Shown here one piece after another: positions 60,398 through 64,000 of a DNA stretch of 64,000 nucleotides; the stretch's first letter is position 1; each line of letters opens with the position of its first letter. Position numbers and translations under genes: made by a program. A model generated the notes under the pieces. The model did not search any database. It saw nothing but the letters and a program-made list of their open reading frames with translations, and was not told where the DNA came from. Origin of the DNA: UBA3946 sp002385755 (GTDB lineage: Bacteria > Bacillota_I > Bacilli_A > ML615J-28 > CAG-698); contig JBMNLX010000005.1 in NCBI GenBank assembly GCA_050953085.1, forward strand, positions 310,001-374,000, read 5' to 3'.

Positions 60398-61871
60398 TCC
60401 GCATATGCGGGAACAAAATAATATCACGGATGGAATCGACATTGGCCAAAAGCATAGCGGTGCGGTCAATACCAATCCCCACCCCGCCGGTCGGCGGCAT
60501 ACCGTATTCCAAGGCCTCTATATAATCGATATCCATCTCGTTCGCTTCCTCGTTGCCCAAATCTTTTTCTTTCAATTGTTTTTCGAAACGTTCCCGTTGA
60601 TCGATGGGGTCGTTTAACTCAGAGAAAGCGTTGGCGTATTCTTTTTTATTAATAAACAATTCAAATCTTTCGGTGAAACGCGGGTCCTTGGCTTTTTTGG
60701 CCAGGGGGCTTATTTCGATTGGATGCCCGTAAACGAAAGTGGGCTGGATGATTCTCTCTTCCGCGTAAGTTTCAAAAAAGAGATTGACGACATGACCGTA
60801 TGATTTTTCATGCTTCTTCAGCTCGATATTATGCTCGCGGGCTAAGGCCACGGCTTCCTCGTCGGATTTTACCGCGAAGAAATCGATTCCCGTGACTTCC
60901 TTGATGGCGTCGACCATATGGACACGTTTAAAATCTTTTGCGAAATCAATGGTTTGGCCTTGATATTCAACAGCGCAAACGCCAAGAACTTCGTTAGAAA
61001 CAAACCGGAAACACTCCTCGACCAGGTTCATCATCCCCTCCATATCAGAATACGCGAGGTATGCCTCGACGGAAGTGAACTCCGGGTTGTGGGTGGAGTC
61101 CATTCCCTCGTTCCGGAAGAGGCGGCCGATTTCGTACACGGCTTCCATCCCGCCGACGATAAGTCTTTTCAAATGAAGCTCGGTCGCGATTCGCAGATAA
61201 AAGTCCATGTGCAGCGCGTTATGATGAGTAACGAATGGACGGGCGTTCGCTCCTCCCAATATGGTGTGAAGAATCGGCGTCTCCACTTCCACAAAACCCT
61301 TGCCGTCGAAGAATTTTTGAAAGGCGCGGATAATTTTCGGACGTAAGAACGCGACTTTGCGGGAATTCTCGTTCACTATTAAATCAAGATAGCGCCTTCT
61401 CCTCGCTTCCTCGACATCCTGAAGGCCGTGATATTTTTCCGGCAAGGGACGCAGGGCTTTCGCCAGGTGCGTGAGCTTGGTTGCCTTGACCGTTATTTCG
61501 CCGGTATTGGTCCTGATTACCACTCCCTCGGCTCCGACGATATCGCCGAGATCGCTTTTTTGAAATATTTCGTACTCAAGTTCGCTTAAATGGTCGCTTC
61601 GGCAGTAGATTTGGATTTGCCCGTGCCGGTCTTGCAAATGCATAAAACCGGCCTTGCCTTTTCCCCTTTTGGTCATAATCCGTCCGGCGACAATCGCCCG
61701 GAAATTTAGTTCTTCCAATTCCTCTTTGGTATGGTTTGCGAATTTTATTTTCAATTCCTCCGAATTGGTCGTTCGTTTAAAAGCGCCGCCGAAAGGATCG
61801 ATTCCTTTTGATTTTAATTCATTCATTTTCTGTCTTCTGACAAGTTCTTGATCCGTTAAGTTATTATTCAT
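60387..61871 (-). CDS. lysS: Lysyl-tRNA synthetase, class II
   Basis: Charges tRNA(Lys). The 494-residue protein has the OB-fold anticodon domain (RIMTKRGKGKAGFMHLQD), class II motif 1 around PLPEKYHGLQDVEEARRRRYLDLI, motif 2 FRNEGMDSTHNPEFT and motif 3 GGVGIGIDRTAML near the C-terminus. The start is the ATG 10 bases after AAAGGA; an upstream TTG precedes that site. No T-box leader is seen. Its stop is in a terminator shared with the convergent gene. Confidence 0.96.
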   Translation of the reverse strand: MNNNLTDQELVRRQKMNELKSKGIDPFGGAFKRTTNSEELKIKFANHTKEELEELNFRAIVAGRIMTKRGKGKAGFMHLQDRHGQIQIYCRSDHLSELEYEIFQKSDLGDIVGAEGVVIRTNTGEITVKATKLTHLAKALRPLPEKYHGLQDVEEARRRRYLDLIVNENSRKVAFLRPKIIRAFQKFFDGKGFVEVETPILHTILGGANARPFVTHHNALHMDFYLRIATELHLKRLIVGGMEAVYEIGRLFRNEGMDSTHNPEFTSVEAYLAYSDMEGMMNLVEECFRFVSNEVLGVCAVEYQGQTIDFAKDFKRVHMVDAIKEVTGIDFFAVKSDEEAVALAREHNIELKKHEKSYGHVVNLFFETYAEERIIQPTFVYGHPIEISPLAKKAKDPRFTERFELFINKKEYANAFSELNDPIDQRERFEKQLKEKDLGNEEANEMDIDYIEALEYGMPPTGGVGIGIDRTAMLLANVDSIRDIILFPHMRIKK

Positions 61872-61905
61872 GCCAACATATCCTTTCAATCAATATTTAT
61901 AATGT

Positions 61906-61911
61906 ATTATA
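61906..61911 (-). promoter_or_regulatory. Extended -10 promoter of lysS
   Basis: On the minus strand TGTTATAAT, about 35 bases before the lysS ATG; -35 is weak (TTTATT at 17 bases). The whole gap to the SGNH gene is about 70 bases. Confidence 0.55.
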
Positions 61912-61940
61912 ACATAAATCGGGAAAAAATAAACGCAAAT

Positions 61941-62642
61941 TTAGTCATCAATATATATTTTCAGGATATCTGTAACCAATTGGTAGCCGTCATGTGTTAG
62001 GTGGAGGCCGTCGAGCGTGTATTCGGGTTTTAAAAGGCCCTTGTCATTTTTCAGTTTGCTATTGATGTCGATGTAAGTAATATTGGATTCTTCGGCATAT
62101 TTCTCAAGCAAAAGGTTCACGCGATCGATATTTTTATTCTTTCGCGGATAGGTTACGATTTTTCCGAATACTTTGATTTTCGGGTTGACGGGGTATAAAG
62201 AAATAAGATAAATTTTTGTCTCCGGCAAATGTTCCTTAAGAACCTCTATGATACGTTTTATCTTTGAGAAGATATATTCCACGGCGCGACGTTTATGAAA
62301 GTCGTTAGTACCTATTTGTAGAAACACTTTGCGCGGCGCTAAGGAAATGACGTTGGAACGCAGCCGGTTTAACACGCCGCTCGTCGTGTCGCTGGCAATC
62401 CCGCGATTATAGACATGCCTGTCGTGGAAAAATTCATGAACATAATAAAATTCCGTCAAAGAATCGCCGAAAAAAACAATCCCGTTTTTTTTGGCAATGG
62501 CGTTAAAATCATCGTATTGTCTGATTTTCTCGTTAATGCGTTTTTTCATCAAGTTTTTAATCATAAAAAAAAGCAGGACGGCGATAGTGAGGTTTGTCGT
62601 GAGAAGAATCAAATTCAAAATAAATAAAACATCGTCAATCAT
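61941..62642 (-). CDS. SGNH/GDSL-family hydrolase with N-terminal membrane anchor
   Basis: A 233-residue protein with an N-terminal membrane helix (about 6-30) and a GDSL-type esterase domain: nucleophile Ser61 in GDSLTE, the oxyanion motifs NRG and GTND, and the Asp211/His214 pair in DGLHLT. The catalytic domain probably faces outside. Candidate substrates are acyl or acetyl esters on lipids or wall polymers. GAGGAG precedes the ATG. Confidence 0.85.
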   Translation of the reverse strand: MIDDVLFILNLILLTTNLTIAVLLFFMIKNLMKKRINEKIRQYDDFNAIAKKNGIVFFGDSLTEFYYVHEFFHDRHVYNRGIASDTTSGVLNRLRSNVISLAPRKVFLQIGTNDFHKRRAVEYIFSKIKRIIEVLKEHLPETKIYLISLYPVNPKIKVFGKIVTYPRKNKNIDRVNLLLEKYAEESNITYIDINSKLKNDKGLLKPEYTLDGLHLTHDGYQLVTDILKIYIDD

Positions 62643-62664
62643 TGCTCGCGTCTCCTCAGGAAGT

Positions 62665-62670
62665 ATTATA
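62665..62670 (-). promoter_or_regulatory. Extended -10 promoter of the SGNH hydrolase gene
   Basis: On the minus strand TGGTATAAT, 22 bases before the start, with a weak -35. It is back to back with the perfect-consensus promoter of the next plus-strand gene. Confidence 0.55.
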
Positions 62671-62698
62671 CCATATTTTTCTCATCTCAACATATAAA

Positions 62699-62727
62699 TT
62701 GACATTTCTTTGTTAATAATCTATAAT
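62699..62727 (+). promoter_or_regulatory. Perfect-consensus sigma-A promoter, probably giving a leaderless transcript
   Basis: TTGACA, 17-base spacer, TATAAT, both hexamers identical to consensus. The first ATG of the downstream gene starts 9 bases after the -10, where transcription itself would begin, so no leader or ribosome-binding site is expected. Confidence 0.85.
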
Positions 62728-62735
62728 ATAAACTG

Positions 62736-63281
62736 ATGATAACGATGAATAATTATATTTTAGTAACGAAATATTGGTATTGGTTAATCGCCGTCGGAGT
62801 TTTCCTTCTTTTATTTTTGATAACGAATCTGGCGTTGCTCTATTATCGAAAAAAGAAGATTCTCGCCAATCTATCCGATTTTTGCGACAAAAAAGGGTAC
62901 CGATTAACCGTCGTCAAAAGAAAAACATATGATTATATAATTGAGGTCGGGGAGAAAAATTTTTTTATTAAAACGGCATTTGTCCCGTTAAACGCCGCCA
63001 TTACCATCAACAGCAAGGATACCTGGAATTTAGCTTACGGCGGTTCTAAAAACCGGCCGGGGCGCGGTTATTCCCGGCAACGGTATTTGGACGAGCTGAT
63101 CGGGTTTTTGCGGGGGGATTTTCCCGGCGTCAAAGTGGTGTTAATTTATCCGACTATCGATAAAGTGCAAAGATATTTAAACGAAAGCGAGATTGCGATT
63201 TTAACTTATAAAGACGCCGCTCACGGGATCCGTTTTATCACCTATCAGGATTGGGAGAGGCATTTCGGGGATTTAATATAA
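62736..63281 (+). CDS. Unknown single-helix membrane protein
   Basis: I do not recognise this 181-residue protein. One membrane helix (about 15-37) is followed by a basic YYRKKK stop-transfer and a soluble domain of about 140 residues with mixed alpha/beta character (KNFFIKTAFVPLNAAITINSKD, GGSKNRPGRGYSRQRYLDEL, KVVLIYPTIDKVQRYLNESE). The layout of a strand pair, a basic loop and IYPTID is faintly nuclease-like, but no catalytic set is clear. A second ATG four codons in is an alternative start; neither has a ribosome-binding site. Confidence 0.7.
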   Translation: MITMNNYILVTKYWYWLIAVGVFLLLFLITNLALLYYRKKKILANLSDFCDKKGYRLTVVKRKTYDYIIEVGEKNFFIKTAFVPLNAAITINSKDTWNLAYGGSKNRPGRGYSRQRYLDELIGFLRGDFPGVKVVLIYPTIDKVQRYLNESEIAILTYKDAAHGIRFITYQDWERHFGDLI

Positions 63282-63307
63282 TAATTCAATTATGCCGGGC
63301 ATATAAT
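63281..63307 (+). promoter_or_regulatory. Sigma-E-like (mother-cell) promoter of yabP
   Basis: ATAAT, 14 bases, then CATATAAT, which fits the sporulation sigma-E pattern (ATA at -35 and CATAnnnT at -10) with the correct spacing. The -10 ends 17 bases before the yabP ATG. A sigma-A reading of TATAAT has no -35. Confidence 0.55.
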
Positions 63308-63324
63308 CTACTGAGGTGGATTAT

Positions 63325-63600
63325 ATGAATCAAGAAGTGACAAGCCAGGAAATCACCCTAAAAAACCGAACCGATTTACAGATAACCGGGGTGAAAAAGA
63401 TCGAAAGCCTGAACAGCAACGAGTTTCGCCTTAACACGGTGCTCGGGAAAATGGTTGTCCGGGGGACCGATTTAGAAATGAAGCATCTCGACATTGAAAG
63501 GGAAATATTGCTTATCACCGGCAAAATACATTTGATGGAGTATTTATCGAAAGACCAAGCGGCGAAAACCAAGGGCTTTCTGGCAAAACTATTTAAATGA
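63325..63600 (+). CDS. yabP: Sporulation protein YabP
   Basis: YabP is a mother-cell protein needed for normal spore development in Bacillus. The 91-residue product begins MNQEVTSQEITLKNRTDLQITGV and continues with VESLNSNEF-like strands (IESLNSNEFRLNT), LGKMVVRGTDLEMKHLDIE and IHLMEYLS, fitting the YabP/YqfC family. I start it at the ATG 6 bases after GAGGTGG; an earlier in-frame GTG lies inside that site. It overlaps yabQ by 4 bases. Confidence 0.9.
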   Translation: MNQEVTSQEITLKNRTDLQITGVKKIESLNSNEFRLNTVLGKMVVRGTDLEMKHLDIEREILLITGKIHLMEYLSKDQAAKTKGFLAKLFK

Positions 63601-64000
63601 TAACTTTTAAAAATCAGTTGGCGCTGGTCGTTTATTTTACTTTGTTCGGGATATTTCTCGCCGCGACTTACGATATTTTGCATTATTACCTACGGCGCTG
63701 GAAAGTAAAGGCGGCCCTGGGCTATGTTATTCAATCGATATACTGGCTCGGGATGGTGTTTGTGGCTTGCCTTTATGCTTTTCGCGTGAGCGAAGGATTG
63801 ATATCAATATACACGTTTTTTTTCTTTTTCGCGGGTGGCTTGATCTACCGCGCGTTGCTCCGGTTCGGGCTCCATTCGGATCTTGAACGCTTCAGTCGCG
63901 GGGCGCGGAAGGCGTACGGATTTATTAAAAAGTGGCTTTCGGAACTAGTTTATTCCCGGGAATTGGCGTTATTATTTTTAAAAGTCAAATCAACAATAAA
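63597..64000 (+). CDS. yabQ: Spore cortex protein YabQ (cut by window end)
   Basis: YabQ is a membrane protein required for spore cortex formation in Bacillus. The visible 134 codons encode MITFKNQLALVVYFTLFGIFLAATYDILHYY, then further hydrophobic helices (about 43-63 and 70-88), followed by a basic cytoplasmic region. This matches the Spore_YabQ family in length of helices and in the position of the Tyr-Asp after the first helix. The frame is open at the last base. The yabP-yabQ order with an ATGA overlap is as in Bacillus. Confidence 0.85.
   Translation, partial: MITFKNQLALVVYFTLFGIFLAATYDILHYYLRRWKVKAALGYVIQSIYWLGMVFVACLYAFRVSEGLISIYTFFFFFAGGLIYRALLRFGLHSDLERFSRGARKAYGFIKKWLSELVYSRELALLFLKVKSTI

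Noticed and set aside
61872..61940. T-box or other riboswitch upstream of lysS
   Set aside because: Only about 28 bases of leader follow the promoter, far too short for a T-box.
1..64000. CRISPR arrays, insertion sequences, prophage genes, tRNA or rRNA genes
   Set aside because: No regularly spaced repeats, transposase or integrase motifs, terminal inverted repeats, or cloverleaf-like sequences were noticed on either strand; gaps are short and mostly explained.

Overview
The window reads as chromosomal DNA of a fermentative, anaerobic, Gram-positive-type bacterium of the Bacilli, probably from a lineage close to the Mollicutes/Erysipelotrichia side. This is inferred from gene content and order, since no rRNA is present. 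The evidence is a Firmicutes-type spc/alpha ribosomal operon, the Bacillus-like blocks tmk-holB-ricT-yabB-rsmI and tilS-hpt-ftsH, SUF iron-sulfur genes in the order sufC-D-S-U-B, an ECF energy-coupling module, lipoteichoic acid synthase, a pyruvate:ferredoxin oxidoreductase and no respiratory genes. The cell makes peptidoglycan (MurE with a DPR motif, a MurF-like ligase, Ddl). The window ends in the sporulation genes yabP and yabQ behind a sigma-E-like promoter, so the lineage probably makes, or recently made, endospores. Coding density is very high and neighbouring genes often overlap by 4-25 bases.

Layout. 1-7927: ribosomal proteins with secY, adk, map, infA and rpoA, closed by a strong terminator. 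7958-11808: a NusG-domain-II protein, EcfA1-EcfA2-EcfT and truA. 11933-13454 (minus): two-gene metal ABC transporter. 13596-14013: a frameshifted yjbQ. 14046-18567: tmk, holB, ricT, yabB, a TerB-like gene and rsmI. 18781-27425: four overlapping cytoplasmic glycosidase genes (GH2, GH3, GH13, GH36) with their own promoter but no transporter or regulator. 27426-30530 (minus): murE and a B12-binding-type radical SAM gene. 30717-34274: pyruvate:ferredoxin oxidoreductase. 34373-35038: unknown two-helix membrane protein. 35140-41097: apbE overlapping into the suf operon. 41213-44749: an ABC-like pair whose ATPase has lost its catalytic residues, then ltaS. 44829-48288: hydrolase, membrane-anchored MurF-like ligase, ddl. 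48401-52547: tilS, hpt, ftsH, rqcP. 52680-57150: DUF2512 protein, phosphodiesterase, GH4, sugar kinase, maf. 57277-59147 (minus): M42 peptidase and Hsp33. 59280-60364: YcxB-like protein and an unknown partner. 60387-62642 (minus): lysS and an SGNH hydrolase. 62736-64000: an apparently leaderless unknown gene, then yabP and yabQ (cut by the window end).

How the genes work together. Most of the window is housekeeping: translation, nucleotide supply, protein export and quality control. The accessory logic is fermentation of oligosaccharides taken up intact or as phosphosugars (cytoplasmic GH2/GH3/GH13/GH36, GH4 and a GlcNAc-kinase-like protein), oxidation of pyruvate through an iron-sulfur enzyme, and the SUF system needed to build such clusters. 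The least ordinary item is the pair at 41213-42636: an ABC-2-like permease coupled to an ABC-fold protein in which Walker A, Walker B and the switch histidine are all lost while the fold and gene order persist. No tRNA, rRNA, insertion sequence, prophage or CRISPR array was recognised. Intergenic gaps are short and mostly explained by promoters and terminators. Promoter, terminator and start-site calls were made by eye.
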